From positions 1-64,000 of the forward strand of contig CAJXUQ010000001.1 of NCBI GenBank assembly GCA_913061145.1: DNA of 64,000 bases. Reading direction: 5' to 3'. How positions within the stretch are numbered: position 1 is the stretch's first letter; each line of letters opens with the position of its first letter. The notes below the pieces were generated by a model. That model saw only the letters and a program-made list of their open reading frames with translations. It searched no databases and had not been told where the DNA came from. Below are positions 6,783 through 17,216 of this stretch, piece after piece. A program made the translations under genes and the position numbers. This DNA is from an uncultured Haliea sp. (GTDB lineage Bacteria > Pseudomonadota > Gammaproteobacteria > Pseudomonadales > Halieaceae).

Positions 6783-7919
6783 ATGTCCATGCAGACTTCA
6801 TCTGATTCAGCCAGCCTTGCCACCTCGGGTGCGTGGCCTCGCGCCTGGCTACTCTCCGCCTACCGCGCCGACAGCCACGCGGCCTGGGCAGACTGGCTGC
6901 TGGCCTCGCAGCCTCAGTTCAATTGGCAGCGGCTGGAGTTGCCGGGTCGGCACTTCGCCTGGCGTATTCGCGGCAATCCGCTGTCCTGGCTGGCGGCCCT
7001 GCCACCGCAACAGCCGGACCTGATTGTGGCCACCTCGATGGTGGACCTCGCCACCCTCAAGGGCCTGCACCCGCGTCTGGCGGGGGTGCCCACGCTCTAT
7101 TACTTCCACGAAAACCAGTTTGCCTACCCGCTCAGCAGCCGCCAGCGCCACTGGCTGGAGCCGCAGATGGTGCAGCTGTATGGCGGACTGGCGGCCAGCC
7201 GGTTGGTGTTCAACTCCGCCTTCAATCGCGACAGTTACCTGCACGGCGTGCAGCAGCTATTGGAGCAGATGCCGGATGCGGTACCTGCCGGGGTTGCCGA
7301 CCAGCTGGCGCAGAAGAGTGGTGTGTGCCCGGTGCCTGTAGAGCCGGCGGTGCCGCCGGCGGCGGAGCGCGACGGACAGTTGATTCTGTGGAACCACCGC
7401 TGGGAGCATGACAAGGCGCCAGAGCTGTTTACCGAGGCGATGATCGCGCTGGCAGGGCAGGGCGTGGCATTCCGGCTCGCGTTGCTCGGCAAGCGCCCAA
7501 GGCAGGTGCCGCCGGCGCTGGCACGCTTGCGCGAGGCCCTGCCGGAGCGGATTGTTGCGGATGGTCAGCTGCCTGCGGGCGCGTACCGCGCGCTGCTCGG
7601 TAGGGCGGCCATTGCGGTCAGCACGGCTCGCCACGAGTTCCAGGGGCTGGCGATGCTGGAGGCGGCGAGTGCGGGCGCCAGGCCGCTGGTGCCCGATGCG
7701 CTGTGCTATCCAGAACAGTACCCAACGGCCTGCCGCTACCCGCCGGGGGATGCGGGCGCGCTGGTGTCACGGCTGCGGGACTGGCTGTTCGGGGCGCTGC
7801 CACCACCGGTGGATGTGAGCCCCTGGTATGCCCAGCACCTTGGGCCGGTGTGGACCGAACTGCTGGCCAATACGCAGACGGTGATCGCTAACCCTTCGGC
7901 CCCATCAGTGCCCAGATAA
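6783..7919 (+). CDS. tRNA-queuosine alpha-mannosyltransferase-like glycosyltransferase (DUF3524)
   Basis: The N-terminal half matches the DUF3524/QTMAN family: WLLSAYRADSHAAW, LPGRHFAWRIRGNPLSW, DLIVATSMVDLATL, LYYFHENQFAYPLS and LVFNSAFNRDSY. The C-terminal half is a GT4-type Rossmann domain with LILWNHRWEHDKAP and a late acidic pocket (EFQGLAMLEA). Family members, including vertebrate GTDC1, add mannose to queuosine in the wobble position of tRNA-Asp; by homology this is a cytoplasmic tRNA-modifying glycosyltransferase. ATG 6783 is taken as start because the family begins shortly before WLLSAY; an ATG at 6753 is also in frame. It is divergent from the coiled-coil gene and its last 32 bases overlap the opposite-strand small membrane gene. 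Confidence 0.8.
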   Translation: MSMQTSSDSASLATSGAWPRAWLLSAYRADSHAAWADWLLASQPQFNWQRLELPGRHFAWRIRGNPLSWLAALPPQQPDLIVATSMVDLATLKGLHPRLAGVPTLYYFHENQFAYPLSSRQRHWLEPQMVQLYGGLAASRLVFNSAFNRDSYLHGVQQLLEQMPDAVPAGVADQLAQKSGVCPVPVEPAVPPAAERDGQLILWNHRWEHDKAPELFTEAMIALAGQGVAFRLALLGKRPRQVPPALARLREALPERIVADGQLPAGAYRALLGRAAIAVSTARHEFQGLAMLEAASAGARPLVPDALCYPEQYPTACRYPPGDAGALVSRLRDWLFGALPPPVDVSPWYAQHLGPVWTELLANTQTVIANPSAPSVPR

Positions 7920-8067
7920 TCAGCCCCACCAGGGGCGCCAGTAACAGCAGCAGAATCCACAGCACTTTCGCCAGGCCCCCGGCGGAGCTTTTCGCCACCT
8001 TGATCACGGCCCAGATAACAATCACCAGCCAGATCAGCCCGAGCAGGCCACCTACTTCTACACCCAT
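7888..8067 (-). CDS. 59-residue PLDc_N-like membrane protein
   Basis: From ATG 8067, with AAGGAGG seven bases upstream, the minus strand encodes 59 residues with two hydrophobic helices (LLGLIWLVIVIWAVIKV and LWILLLLLAPLVGLIIWAL) separated by a short basic turn, ending MGPKG. This is the layout of the PLDc_N (phospholipase D nuclease N-terminal-like) domain, which also occurs alone as a small inner-membrane protein. Its role is unknown. Its 3' end overlaps the glycosyltransferase gene tail-to-tail. The ribosome-binding site and the helix pattern make it convincing despite its size. Confidence 0.8.
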   Translation of the reverse strand: MGVEVGGLLGLIWLVIVIWAVIKVAKSSAGGLAKVLWILLLLLAPLVGLIIWALMGPKG

Positions 8068-8214
8068 AACAACCTCCTTGATGAGGGTGGGGCGGCATCG
8101 GTGTGCGCCGTCCCGCGCCCTATGCGCTTCACTCTACGGAAAACACGCGCCTATAGCCACGTGCAAATCCCCCCTGCAGGCTGGACAGTCGCTGCGATGG
8201 CAAGCACGTTTGCG

Positions 8215-9759
8215 CTACTCGCCGCAGCGGTAGCTTGCGGCATCATCCAGCGGCCCGTGTCCGTCATGGATGGCGCGCAGGGGATAGGGGCACAGCAGCG
8301 CCGTTGCCGTGGCCGCCGCAGGGTCCAGTGTATCGCGGGCCACAATCTGTGCGGGTGGCTCAGCCTGCTCTACCCAGGCATCCAGGGCCTGCAGCGGGTC
8401 GAACAGGTCCGGTGCGAGGCCGGGCGCTTCCCAGCAATGCCCGTGGCCCGGCACCATGAACAGGCGCGCGTGTTCAGCCAGCGCCTCGGCGCCGCCGTTT
8501 TCCGCGGCCGCGTCGTTGAAATAGCGGATGGTGCGCTGCGGCAGAATCAGCGGGTCTGCCCAGCCGTGCCAGATGAGCAGCCGCGTGCCTGCGGCGCGTA
8601 GTCCGGAGAGATCCGCGTTGGTGGCATTGGCGCGCTGTGCCAGTGGCGAGGCCGCCATGGCCGCCGCTTCCGCCACCACGTCAATGCTCGCCGGGTTCAC
8701 GTGCTGGCCTGCGGGCACATTGCGGTAGATGTCGAGGAAGCCCTGGGAGGCGTCTCTGCCCCAGGCGGGTTGGCCGTCACGGCCGGTAATCCAGAACGGC
8801 CACAGGTGCTCGGAGCCCGGCGGCAGGCCGGGAAACAGCTGCGTATCGCCGTCGTGCGCGCCGCGATACAGCGCGGCAACCTGTTGCAACTGTGCCGCGC
8901 TCAGGCAGCCGCTGTCGGTATTGGCTGTGCAGCGCAGCGCGCTGAGGTCGGGATGGCATCGCTCCGGTGTGGCGATCAGCCCGTCTTCCAGGCCGTCCAG
9001 CGCATCGCAGGCCTCGCGTACATGGGTGGCCAGGCGATCGATGTGTGCGGCGGTGAACCGGGGCTCACCATCGGGGGTCCAGGCCTGCTGGATCATCCAC
9101 GCGCCCTGCACACCGGCATTGCCGGACAGGTCCAGAATCGGGCCGCCCGCGGCGATGCCGTCAAACAGCTCGGGATAGCGCTGCGCTGCTACCAGGCCCA
9201 GCCGGCCCCCGTTGGAACAGCCGGAGAAGTAGCGCCGCTTCGGGGCCTGCGCATAGTAGGCCTGAATCACCTCGGTGCCCAGGGTGGCCAGCGTCGGCAG
9301 CACGGCCTCGGCCCACAGCGCAACGGCCTGGTCATCGCCACTGCGCGCCCAGTCGGTGTCCGAGGTCGGGGCCTGGTGGCCGCTGTCGTGGGCCATGGCG
9401 GCATAGCCCTGCTTCAGGGCTTCGTTGATGCTGTTGGAATAGCCCGGCTTGTCGGGCAGCAACTGGCCGCAGAAACCGCCGCAGCCGGCGAGCACGAATT
9501 TACCGTTCCAGTCTGCGCGAGGTGGCAGGCGCATTTCGAACCCCACTTTACCGGCGGCCTGGCCGCGCACCCTGCAGAACGCTGGCAGGTCGCCCGCGGG
9601 CATCAGTTGGGGCGTTTCCGTGAGGGTGACGCCTGCGGTGGCAGCCAGCGCCGGTTGCAGCGCGGCGCAGTTTGCGTTTGCGTTATTGGCGGCGAACGCC
9701 ACCTGCGCCATGAAGAGTGTGCCGATGAGGCCGCCCAGCCGTTGCCAGTCGCTCGACAT
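8215..9759 (-). CDS. Tannase/feruloyl esterase family hydrolase, secreted
   Basis: The 514-residue product has a signal peptide (about 1-23, ending VAFAA) and the tannase/feruloyl-esterase alpha/beta-hydrolase fold. The nucleophile Ser182 sits in FSGCSNGGRLG, with the adjacent Cys that in this family forms a disulfide with a Cys beside the catalytic His. The oxyanion region is FVLAGCGGFCGQ, the acid lies in WHGWADPLILP and the His in PGHGHCWE. Family members hydrolyse esters of aromatic acids (gallate, ferulate, mono-hydroxyethyl terephthalate), so a periplasmic or extracellular aromatic-ester esterase is expected, with substrate unspecified. It is divergent from the SOUL gene; the 224 bases between presumably hold both promoters. 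Confidence 0.88.
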   Translation of the reverse strand: MSSDWQRLGGLIGTLFMAQVAFAANNANANCAALQPALAATAGVTLTETPQLMPAGDLPAFCRVRGQAAGKVGFEMRLPPRADWNGKFVLAGCGGFCGQLLPDKPGYSNSINEALKQGYAAMAHDSGHQAPTSDTDWARSGDDQAVALWAEAVLPTLATLGTEVIQAYYAQAPKRRYFSGCSNGGRLGLVAAQRYPELFDGIAAGGPILDLSGNAGVQGAWMIQQAWTPDGEPRFTAAHIDRLATHVREACDALDGLEDGLIATPERCHPDLSALRCTANTDSGCLSAAQLQQVAALYRGAHDGDTQLFPGLPPGSEHLWPFWITGRDGQPAWGRDASQGFLDIYRNVPAGQHVNPASIDVVAEAAAMAASPLAQRANATNADLSGLRAAGTRLLIWHGWADPLILPQRTIRYFNDAAAENGGAEALAEHARLFMVPGHGHCWEAPGLAPDLFDPLQALDAWVEQAEPPAQIVARDTLDPAAATATALLCPYPLRAIHDGHGPLDDAASYRCGE

Positions 9760-9983
9760 TGCAATCTCCCCCCAGTCAGTCCAGAGTTTCCACTCGCCGC
9801 GGCCGTGCCTGCAGGGAGCGACCCATGCCCATACCGGCCGACAGACTTATCAGGGTATCGCGGCCGAAGGACCCTTTACCTTACGCATTTTCGGAGCGCG
9901 TATCCATGCCAATGGCCTTGCCCCCACTCTACACTGTCACCCCCGCAGGGGTTGGGAGAAACACCCTGCGCTCACTGAAGCGG

Positions 9984-10613
9984 ATGTGCAGGCCGTTCGC
10001 TGTGGGCGCGCTCCTTACGCTGGCAGGGATGGGGAATGCTATGGCCGTTGAGGAAGCGGAATACACCGTTGTGCAGGCAGATGAGCCCTTTGAGCTGCGC
10101 CACTATGCGCCGCATATTCTGGCCGAAACCGTCGTCGAGGGCGATTTTGAGGGCGCGGGCAGCAAGGCCTTTCGCCGGCTGTTTGACTATATATCGGGCA
10201 GCAACACATCGCGTGAAAGCCTCGACATGACATCACCCGTCGGCCAGCAGGCGGGCAGCGAGAAGATCGACATGACCTCGCCGGTCGGGCAGCAGCGGGT
10301 GGATGGCCGCTGGGTGGTGAGTTTCATGATGCCCGCGTCCTACTCCCTGGCAACGCTTCCGCAGCCGGATGATCCGGCCGTCACCCTGCGCCAGGTGCCC
10401 GCGCAGTTCATGGCCGCGGTGCGCTATTCAGGCTTCTGGTCGGAAGAGCGCTACCAGCAGCACCGGGAAAAACTGGCCGCATGGATTGCCGAGCAGTCCC
10501 TGACGGTGGTGGGTGAGCCGGTTTGGGCCCGCTACGACCCGCCGTTCATGCCGTGGTTCATGCGGCGCAATGAGATTCTGGTGCCCGTATTGGATCCTTC
10601 CAACAACCAGTGA
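9984..10613 (+). CDS. SOUL family haem-binding protein, exported
   Basis: About 209 residues starting at ATG 9984, which places a signal peptide (CRPFAVGALLTLAGMGNAMA) at the N-terminus. Upstream in-frame ATGs at 9759 and ~9906 would bury this signal, so they are disfavoured, though the ribosome-binding site at 9984 is weak. The body is a SOUL domain: YTVVQADEPFELRHYAPHI at the start, two copies of DMTSPVGQQ, SFMMPASYSLATLPQP, and the Phe/Trp-rich end with RNEILVPV. SOUL proteins bind haem or tetrapyrroles loosely. The export signal points to the periplasm. The two short DMTSPV repeats are usual for the family. Confidence 0.85.
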   Translation: MCRPFAVGALLTLAGMGNAMAVEEAEYTVVQADEPFELRHYAPHILAETVVEGDFEGAGSKAFRRLFDYISGSNTSRESLDMTSPVGQQAGSEKIDMTSPVGQQRVDGRWVVSFMMPASYSLATLPQPDDPAVTLRQVPAQFMAAVRYSGFWSEERYQQHREKLAAWIAEQSLTVVGEPVWARYDPPFMPWFMRRNEILVPVLDPSNNQ

Positions 10614-10719
10614 GCAGACCCGGTGCAACTCTAGGGTTGCCTCGGTAGTGTCGCAGGGTGGTGGCACCGCGGCAGTTCCACGAACGCGTGATGACAGAAA
10701 ATCCAGGACCCAGCAGCGT

Positions 10720-11955
10720 ATGAAAAACTGCCCGATGACGAAACACAGCCTCGCGAATCTGGCCCTCTACAGTCACGGCGCGCCCAATCACCTGATTGCG
10801 GAGAACAGGCAGCAGCATTCGGTGTCCTGGGAGGCAGGCAGTGCCGGAGAATCTGGGCACTGGAATGTGTTTGCCACTCCCGAAATCGACACGGTGTTAA
10901 AAAACCCGGCGCTATTCAGCAATGCTGCAGGTCCACGCCTCCTCGACACACCCAAGGAGGCCATCAGGGGGAGACATGTTTCGCTCAACCTGATGGACCC
11001 ACCGGTGCACCGCGATTACCGTCGTCTGGTGGATGCAGCCTTCAAGCCAACCGCGATTAAACAGCGCGAGCCCAACATCCGGGCCATCGCCGACACCATC
11101 ATTGATGACGTTATCGGGCAGGGCCGCTGCGAATTTGTGACGTCGGTTGCAACACAGCTGCCACTGCGTGTGATCGCCTGGATACTCGGCATACCGGATG
11201 CGGATCGGGCGCACCTCTGTGCCCTTACCAACACCATGATGATCGCCGACGATCCGGACTTTGCCGGCAGTATCATGGAGGGCTACGATGCGCAGCGAGC
11301 ACTGGTGCAATACGGTGCCCAACTGGCTGCCAGTCATCGACTCAATCCCCGGGACGACCTGACCACCGACCTGTTGGCGGCGACGCGGGAAGGGGGAGAG
11401 CAGCTCACTGATCTGGAATACGGGCTGTTGTTTCTCAACCTCATTATTGGTGGCGTCGAAACCACGCGCAATGCCACGGCCTACGGTCTCCATGACCTGA
11501 TACAACACCCCGAGCAGTTCCAGATGCTACAGAATGACCCCGAGTTGATTCCCGGTGCAGTGGAGGAAATGTTGCGCTTTCGCGCACCGATAATGAACTA
11601 CCGGCGCACCGCCATGGCAGACGTTGAGCTGGGAGGGCAGACTGTCCGCAAAGGTGACAAGGTCATCGTGTGGCTTGCGTCCGCCAATCGGGATGAGCAG
11701 GTCTTTGCACACCCCAACAGCTTTGACATTACCCGCTGTCAGCGCGAAAGAGTGCAGCGGGACGCCCGTACCTTTGGCGCAGGGCCACACTATTGCCTGG
11801 GTGCACACCTGGCTCGCTTGCAGCTCAAGGTGGTTTTCGAAGCAATCACCGCGCGGATGACCAATGTGCAACTGGTCGATCAACCCAGAAATGCGCTGTC
11901 AGCCTTTGTCGACGGCTACAAGGAAATGCACATTACCTTCGACCGACGGGCTTGA
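10720..11955 (+). CDS. Cytochrome P450 (CYP125/CYP124-like class)
   Basis: 411 residues from ATG 10720. The I-helix oxygen-binding motif is GGVETTRNA, the K-helix ExxR is EEMLRF, the meander has VFAHPNSFDITR, and the haem ligand Cys is in FGAGPHYCLGAHLAR. The soluble single-domain layout means it needs separate ferredoxin and reductase partners, which are not in the window. The ANRDEQVF and RRTAMADVELGG segments are closest to bacterial P450s that oxidise terpenoid, steroid or branched alkyl side chains, but substrate cannot be read from the sequence. It stands alone between the SOUL gene and the photolyase. Confidence 0.92.
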   Translation: MKNCPMTKHSLANLALYSHGAPNHLIAENRQQHSVSWEAGSAGESGHWNVFATPEIDTVLKNPALFSNAAGPRLLDTPKEAIRGRHVSLNLMDPPVHRDYRRLVDAAFKPTAIKQREPNIRAIADTIIDDVIGQGRCEFVTSVATQLPLRVIAWILGIPDADRAHLCALTNTMMIADDPDFAGSIMEGYDAQRALVQYGAQLAASHRLNPRDDLTTDLLAATREGGEQLTDLEYGLLFLNLIIGGVETTRNATAYGLHDLIQHPEQFQMLQNDPELIPGAVEEMLRFRAPIMNYRRTAMADVELGGQTVRKGDKVIVWLASANRDEQVFAHPNSFDITRCQRERVQRDARTFGAGPHYCLGAHLARLQLKVVFEAITARMTNVQLVDQPRNALSAFVDGYKEMHITFDRRA

Positions 11956-11983
11956 TGTCAGCGCAAACGGTTGTGAATCCGGT

Positions 11984-13516
11984 TTAACGGGGGCTCACCG
12001 TTCCGCGCCCCTGACTGCGCTGGCGTTGTCTGCCTCGCCCGCGTTCGATGTGCCGCCCCAGTATCCGCTCCGCCTCCTGCATCACCAGCGGGTCATCGCG
12101 CAGGGCCCAGAGCTGCTCCCGTGCCCGCCGGTGGGCGGCCTGCAGGTCGACGATGGGTGCCGGGTAGTCAAGGTCCAGCCCCAGCCAGGCCGATTCCATC
12201 GGCGCGATCGCCCAGGGCCGGTGAATCAGCGGTGCCTGCAGCGCACGCAACTCGGGCAGCCACTGGCGCAGGAACTGTCCGTCGGCATCGTGCTCCATGG
12301 ATTGCTTGACCGGATTGTAGATGCGCACGGTATTCATGCCCGTGACACCCGCCTGCATCTGGAACTGCGGGTAGTGAATGCCGGGCTCGAAGTCCAGAAA
12401 CAGGCGGGCGAGGTGCGCGGTACCCAGCCGCCAGTCCTGCCACAGGTGGTGGGTGAGAAAACTCACCAGCATGGCGCGCCAGCGAAAGTTCAGGTAACCG
12501 GTTGCGTGCAGGCAGCGCATGGCGGCATCCACGGCGGGAAAGCCGGTGGTGCCTGCTGCCCAGGCGTCGACATGTGCCTGGTTGCGTGGGCGCTCGAGCC
12601 GGGCGTAGCCGCGGTTCAGGTCGCGAAACTGCATCTCGCACTCCATCTCGAATTTCTGGATGAAATGGCAGTGCCAGTAGAGCCGTGACTCGAAGGCCGC
12701 CAGCGACCGCTGTGGGCCACCGCGGGCGCGCGCCTGCTGTAGCGCCTGCCAGAGCTGGCGCATGCTCAGGTTGCCCCAGGCGAGGTAGGGCGAGAGCCGT
12801 GAGCAGTGGTCGCGGCTGGCAACGGGGCTGGACAGGCTGGAGGCGTAGCGCGTGTGGCGCTGTGAGAGAAAACTCTGCAGCCAGCCCTGTGCTTCGGTCT
12901 CACCGCCGCGCTGGAACGCCGCCTCGTCGGCAAGCCAGGCGGGGTCGACGCGCCCGCGTGCGCGCAGGGCTTCGCTCTGTCCACCCGCGGGCAGCAGGGC
13001 CGGGCGCGCGCCCTGCAGCGGCGGCGTAGCGAGCGGCTGTTGCATGCTTTGTTGCCAGGCGGCGGCCCAGCCCTGCCGGTTGCGCCGCCCGCGCTGCACA
13101 CCGTTACTCGGCGACTCCAGCCAGGGTACGCCTGCCGCCCTGCAGAAATCGGCCACGGCGCGATCCCTGTCATAGGTGATGGCCAGACCGGTTTCTTCGT
13201 GGCTGTGCAGCGAGCCGAGGCCCACGTCCTGCTGCAGGGCCTGCAGCAGCGGCAGCATTTCGCTGAGAAAGACATGAACGTGGGTGCCCAGGGGTTTCAG
13301 GCGCCGGTTCATGTCCCGCAGTGACTGGGTGACAAAGCGCCAGTGGCGCGTGGCGTAGTGCGGGTCCGCAAGCAGGGAGGGCTCGAAGCAGTAGATCAGC
13401 AGCAGCGGCCGGCCGCTGGCGATCGCCTCGCAGAGGGGTGCGTGGTCGCTCAGGCGCAGGTCGCGCTTGAACCAGACTACCGCGGGTGCCGTGCCCGTAT
13501 CGCCGTGCCCAGCCAC
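11984..13516 (-). CDS. Deoxyribodipyrimidine photolyase/cryptochrome family protein
   Basis: 510 residues from GTG 13516. The N-terminal antenna domain begins [16 protein letters not shown]. The C-terminal FAD-binding domain contains [38 protein letters not shown] and [10 protein letters not shown], the FAD and substrate-site motifs of class I photolyases/cryptochromes. The later [12 protein letters not shown] and [10 protein letters not shown] are conserved too. The expected role is light-driven repair of pyrimidine dimers, or photoreception in a cryptochrome branch; sequence alone does not decide. A basic tail ([14 protein letters not shown]) ends the protein and may aid DNA contact. It starts five bases after the LysR-type regulator's stop, so the two are probably co-transcribed. 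Confidence 0.9.
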   Translation of the reverse strand: MAGHGDTGTAPAVVWFKRDLRLSDHAPLCEAIASGRPLLLIYCFEPSLLADPHYATRHWRFVTQSLRDMNRRLKPLGTHVHVFLSEMLPLLQALQQDVGLGSLHSHEETGLAITYDRDRAVADFCRAAGVPWLESPSNGVQRGRRNRQGWAAAWQQSMQQPLATPPLQGARPALLPAGGQSEALRARGRVDPAWLADEAAFQRGGETEAQGWLQSFLSQRHTRYASSLSSPVASRDHCSRLSPYLAWGNLSMRQLWQALQQARARGGPQRSLAAFESRLYWHCHFIQKFEMECEMQFRDLNRGYARLERPRNQAHVDAWAAGTTGFPAVDAAMRCLHATGYLNFRWRAMLVSFLTHHLWQDWRLGTAHLARLFLDFEPGIHYPQFQMQAGVTGMNTVRIYNPVKQSMEHDADGQFLRQWLPELRALQAPLIHRPWAIAPMESAWLGLDLDYPAPIVDLQAAHRRAREQLWALRDDPLVMQEAERILGRHIERGRGRQRQRSQGRGTVSPR

Positions 13517-13521
13517 GTGGC

Positions 13522-14451
13522 TCAGCGTGTCCGCTTGCCGGCCTTGCCCCGCCGTGGTGTTTCCGGGGGGGTGTTCTGGTAGCGTTCCAGCAGGGTTTTC
13601 AGCGCCACCAGCTCGAAATGGCGTTTCGCGGTGATGGCATAGAAGCGCTCGACAACCGTGTCCAGCACGCAGTAGCGCTGCAGCCTCCCGGACTCCAGTT
13701 CATCCTGCACCACCACCTCCGGTACCACCGCGAGCCCGCCGGAGTCGCGGGCCAGCAGGCGCAGCATGGCCATGTCCTCCACTTCGGCGTAGGGGTCCAC
13801 CTCAACCCCGTGCTGTTCGCAGAGCAGGTCGAACTGGTTGCGGATCTCGCTGTTGGGGCCGGGCAACAGCAGTGGCAGGGTGCCGAGATCCTGCGGGAAG
13901 CGGAAGGTTTTCGCCGCTTTGCCCGGTGGGCCGACAATGCACACGCTCTGTTCGGCAATCTGCTGGCAGCGCCAGGGTGTGGAGGTGTCTGCGGCCACGG
14001 CGCGGTTGGAGAGGATCAGGTCCAGCCTGTGCACGCGCAGCTGCTCCAGCAACTCCTCCAGGCTGGCTGAACGGATAACCAGCTTGATTTTCGCCTCGCC
14101 GATCACCGGCCGCAGGAAGTTCTCCTGGAAGTTGCGCGACAGGGTGGCCACTGACCCGATGCGCAGCCGCTGCAGGCGCTGCAATTCGCCGCTCTCGGTG
14201 AGGGCCAGCAGTTCGCTGCCCAGGTTGAAAATGCTCTCGGCGTACTCCAGCACCAGATGGCCCACTTCCGTCAGGCGCAGGGAGCGACCATCGCGGCTGA
14301 ACAACTCGTGGCCGAGCTGTTCCTGCAGCTGTTTGATCTGTGACGACAGGGCGGACTGTGATACGTGCAATTGCTGCGCCGCCCGCGTCAGGTGGCCCTC
14401 CTTGGCGACCACCCAGAAGTAGTACAGGTGGTGAAAGTTCAGCTGGCGCAT
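13522..14451 (-). CDS. LysR family transcriptional regulator, NhaR-like
   Basis: 309 residues. The N-terminal winged helix-turn-helix ([39 protein letters not shown] broken across helices 2-4) is typical of the NhaR subgroup, which begins LNxxHLxYFW. The remainder is the two-lobed periplasmic-binding-like effector domain, with the second lobe around [18 protein letters not shown]. NhaR proteins respond to sodium/alkaline stress in enterics; here the partner gene is the photolyase immediately downstream, so the regulated pathway may differ. It is divergent from the DUF6671 gene; the 120-base intergenic region is AT-rich and likely holds its autoregulatory site. Confidence 0.88.
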   Translation of the reverse strand: MRQLNFHHLYYFWVVAKEGHLTRAAQQLHVSQSALSSQIKQLQEQLGHELFSRDGRSLRLTEVGHLVLEYAESIFNLGSELLALTESGELQRLQRLRIGSVATLSRNFQENFLRPVIGEAKIKLVIRSASLEELLEQLRVHRLDLILSNRAVAADTSTPWRCQQIAEQSVCIVGPPGKAAKTFRFPQDLGTLPLLLPGPNSEIRNQFDLLCEQHGVEVDPYAEVEDMAMLRLLARDSGGLAVVPEVVVQDELESGRLQRYCVLDTVVERFYAITAKRHFELVALKTLLERYQNTPPETPRRGKAGKRTR

Positions 14452-14571
14452 AAAAAGTTCTCGAAAAAAGAACGATACTATCGAAAGTAACTGTTATACA
14501 AAATCCAGTCATGACCGCAGTATGGCGCGGTCGCAGCTGCCTGCCTGGGATACTATACGGTCTGTTCTGGA

Positions 14572-15417
14572 ATGATGGATGATATGCGCGCACTCGCCGA
14601 CCGCCCGATTGCCCTGCTCACCCGCCACGCCAAAGGCGACCTGGTGGCGCCACCGCTGGCGGCGTTGGGCCTTGTGCTGACGGTCACCGATGCCTTCGAC
14701 ACCGACCAGCTGGGCACTTTTTCCGGTGAAGTTGAGCGCAGCTTGAGCCCCCTGGACTGCGCGCGGCACAAGGCCCGGCTGGCCTGTGAACTCACCGGGC
14801 TCGACCTGGGCCTGGGCAGTGAGGGCAGCTTCGGCGGCGGCCCCATGGCGGGCCTGGTGAACTGGGACGAAGAGCTTCTGGTGCTCTGGGACCGTCAATC
14901 CGGCCAGGAAATCGTGGCGCGGGCCGCGGGCCCGGTGCGGGTCGCGCCTGTCACTTGGGTCTCCGAGCAGCGGCTTGCGCAACAGTTGGCAGCCCACGGT
15001 GACGAGCAGGGCTGGATCGTTCGCCACCCGGGGGGCGTGAGCAAGGGGTTGCGCGGCGCGGCGGCTGTATTGCAGGCCCTGCGTGATACGGTGTCGCCGC
15101 AAGGGGCAGGCGGCGATCTGGACAGACTGTTGATCGAGCCGGATCTCAGGGCCATGCATTGCCCTGAGCGCCAGGCCTATATCCGTCAGGCGGCCGAGCA
15201 GCTCGCCCGGCGCCTGCAAACGCTGTGCCCCGCCTGTGCCGCCCCGGACTTCTGGGCGGACCGTTTCGAACCGGGGCTGCCCTGTGCCGAGTGCGCCGCG
15301 CCGACCTCGCTGCCGCTCACTGTCATACGCCGCTGCAGCGTCTGCCGGCACGAGCAGAGTGAGCCGCCGCCACAGGAAACCGCTGACCCGCAGCATTGCG
15401 GCTGGTGCAACCCCTGA
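14572..15417 (+). CDS. DUF6671 family protein with C-terminal zinc-binding cysteines
   Basis: 281 residues. The N-terminal part has [32 protein letters not shown] and the HPGGVSKGL segment characteristic of DUF6671. The C-terminal ~70 residues carry four Cys pairs (CPAC, CAEC, CSVC, and a final HCGWC) arranged as one or two zinc ribbons. The function of the family is not established. It is divergent from the LysR-type gene and 115 bases upstream of ilvD; a separate ilvD signal in that gap argues for independent expression. Start ATG 14572 has alternatives at 14575 and 14584. Confidence 0.8.
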   Translation: MMDDMRALADRPIALLTRHAKGDLVAPPLAALGLVLTVTDAFDTDQLGTFSGEVERSLSPLDCARHKARLACELTGLDLGLGSEGSFGGGPMAGLVNWDEELLVLWDRQSGQEIVARAAGPVRVAPVTWVSEQRLAQQLAAHGDEQGWIVRHPGGVSKGLRGAAAVLQALRDTVSPQGAGGDLDRLLIEPDLRAMHCPERQAYIRQAAEQLARRLQTLCPACAAPDFWADRFEPGLPCAECAAPTSLPLTVIRRCSVCRHEQSEPPPQETADPQHCGWCNP

Positions 15418-15532
15418 TGACTGGCTCGGCAGTGGCGCCTCAGTCGGCGCCGGGGTGCTGCGCCCGGTGTGCCAAGCCAGTTCAGTGCCCGCAGCGTATA
15501 CTCAACCAGCAAAACCGGAGGACAGCATCACC

Positions 15533-17206
15533 GTGAAAGACAAACGCAGCCACTCGTCCCTTGTTGTGGATGGCATCGAGAAAGCCCCGGCCCGCGCCAT
15601 GCTGCGCGCGGTGGGCTTCACCGACGAGGATTTCCACAAGCCGCAAATCGGCATCGCATCCACCTGGAGTATGGTCACCCCCTGCAACATGCACATCAAC
15701 GCGCTGGCAGACGAGGCCTGTGCGGGTGCCGATGAGGCCGGCGGCAAGGGCGTGGTGTTCAATACCATCACCATTTCCGACGGCATTGCCAATGGCACCG
15801 AGGGCATGAAGTACTCGCTGGTGTCGCGGGAGATCATTGCGGACTCCATCGAAGCCGTGGCCGGCTGCCAGGGCTTTGACGGCCTGGTGGCTGTGGGCGG
15901 CTGTGACAAGAACATGCCGGGCTGCATGATCGGCATTGCGCGGCTCAACCGTCCCGCGGTGTTTGTCTACGGCGGTACCATCCAGCCCGGCGCCAACCAC
16001 ACCGACATTATTTCGGTGTTCGAGGCGGTGGGCCAGCACGCGCGGGGTGACCTGAACCTGCTGCAGGTGAAGCAGATTGAGGAGACCGCCATCCCGGGCC
16101 CCGGCTCCTGTGGCGGTATGTACACGGCAAACACCATGGCGTCGGCAATCGAGGCCCTGGGCATGAGCCTGCCCAACAGCTCCGCACAGGAGGCGGTGTC
16201 CCGCTCCAAGGCGGAGGACTGCCGGCAGGCGGGGGCAGCGGTACTCGCGCTTCTGGAGCGCGACATCAAGCCCTCCGACATCATGACCCGGGAGGCGTTC
16301 GAAAATGCCATCGCCACGGTCATTGCCCTCGGTGGCTCCACCAACGCCGTGCTGCACCTGCTGGCCATGGCCCACGCGGTACAGGTGGAGCTGACGCTGG
16401 ATGATTTTGTCCGCGTCGGTGCAAAAGTCCCGGTGCTGGCGGACCTGCGTCCCAGCGGCAAGTACATGATGTCGGAGCTGATTGCCATTGGCGGCATCCA
16501 GCCGCTGATGAAAATGCTGCTGGATCGGGGTTTGCTGCACGGCGACTGCCTCACGGTCACGGGTAAAACCCTCGCCGAGAATCTGGCAGACGTGGCACCG
16601 TACCCCGAGTCACAGGACATCATCCGCGCCTTCGACAACCCGATCAAGCGCGACAGCCACCTGATGATCCTGCGCGGCAACCTTGCCCCGGAGGGTTCGG
16701 TGGCGAAGATTACCGGCAAGGAAGGCCTGCGCTTCCAGGGCAGGGCGCGCGTGTTCCACTCGGAAGAGGAATCCCTGCAGGCCATTCTCGACGGCCGCGT
16801 GGTGAAGGGTGATGTGGTGGTGATTCGCTACGAAGGGCCCCGCGGCGGCCCTGGCATGCGGGAGATGCTGAGCCCCACATCGGCCCTGATGGGCAAGGGT
16901 CTCGGCGCCGATGTGGCGCTGATCACCGACGGTCGCTTCTCCGGTGGGAGTCACGGCTTTGTGGTGGGGCACATCACGCCGGAGGCGAGTGAAGGAGGGC
17001 CGCTGGCGATCGTCGAGGATGGCGATGAGATTGTCATCGATGCGGAAGCGGCGCGGATCGACGTTACCCTGGGCGCGGAAGAAATCGCCGCGCGCCTGGC
17101 GCGCTGGCAGCCGCCGGCACCGCGCTATACTCGCGGCCTGCTGGCCAAGTTCGCGAAAACCGTGGCCTCCGCATCGGAAGGCGCGGTCACCGACAAATAC
17201 CTGTAA
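15533..17206 (+). CDS. ilvD: Dihydroxy-acid dehydratase
   Basis: 557 residues from GTG 15533, preceded by GGAGG about 11 bases away; the upstream open frame lacks family similarity. The enzyme dehydrates 2,3-dihydroxy-isovalerate and its methyl homologue in valine, leucine and isoleucine synthesis. The three cluster-ligand cysteines are visible in [18 protein letters not shown] and GPGSCGGMY. Conserved C-terminal motifs include [11 protein letters not shown] and [12 protein letters not shown]. The ~557-residue length fits the plant/mycobacterial-type [2Fe-2S] branch rather than the ~615-residue E. coli type. The small gene downstream follows by 10 bases and is probably co-transcribed. Confidence 0.95.
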   Translation: MKDKRSHSSLVVDGIEKAPARAMLRAVGFTDEDFHKPQIGIASTWSMVTPCNMHINALADEACAGADEAGGKGVVFNTITISDGIANGTEGMKYSLVSREIIADSIEAVAGCQGFDGLVAVGGCDKNMPGCMIGIARLNRPAVFVYGGTIQPGANHTDIISVFEAVGQHARGDLNLLQVKQIEETAIPGPGSCGGMYTANTMASAIEALGMSLPNSSAQEAVSRSKAEDCRQAGAAVLALLERDIKPSDIMTREAFENAIATVIALGGSTNAVLHLLAMAHAVQVELTLDDFVRVGAKVPVLADLRPSGKYMMSELIAIGGIQPLMKMLLDRGLLHGDCLTVTGKTLAENLADVAPYPESQDIIRAFDNPIKRDSHLMILRGNLAPEGSVAKITGKEGLRFQGRARVFHSEEESLQAILDGRVVKGDVVVIRYEGPRGGPGMREMLSPTSALMGKGLGADVALITDGRFSGGSHGFVVGHITPEASEGGPLAIVEDGDEIVIDAEAARIDVTLGAEEIAARLARWQPPAPRYTRGLLAKFAKTVASASEGAVTDKYL

Positions 17207-17216
17207 GGACTTCAGC

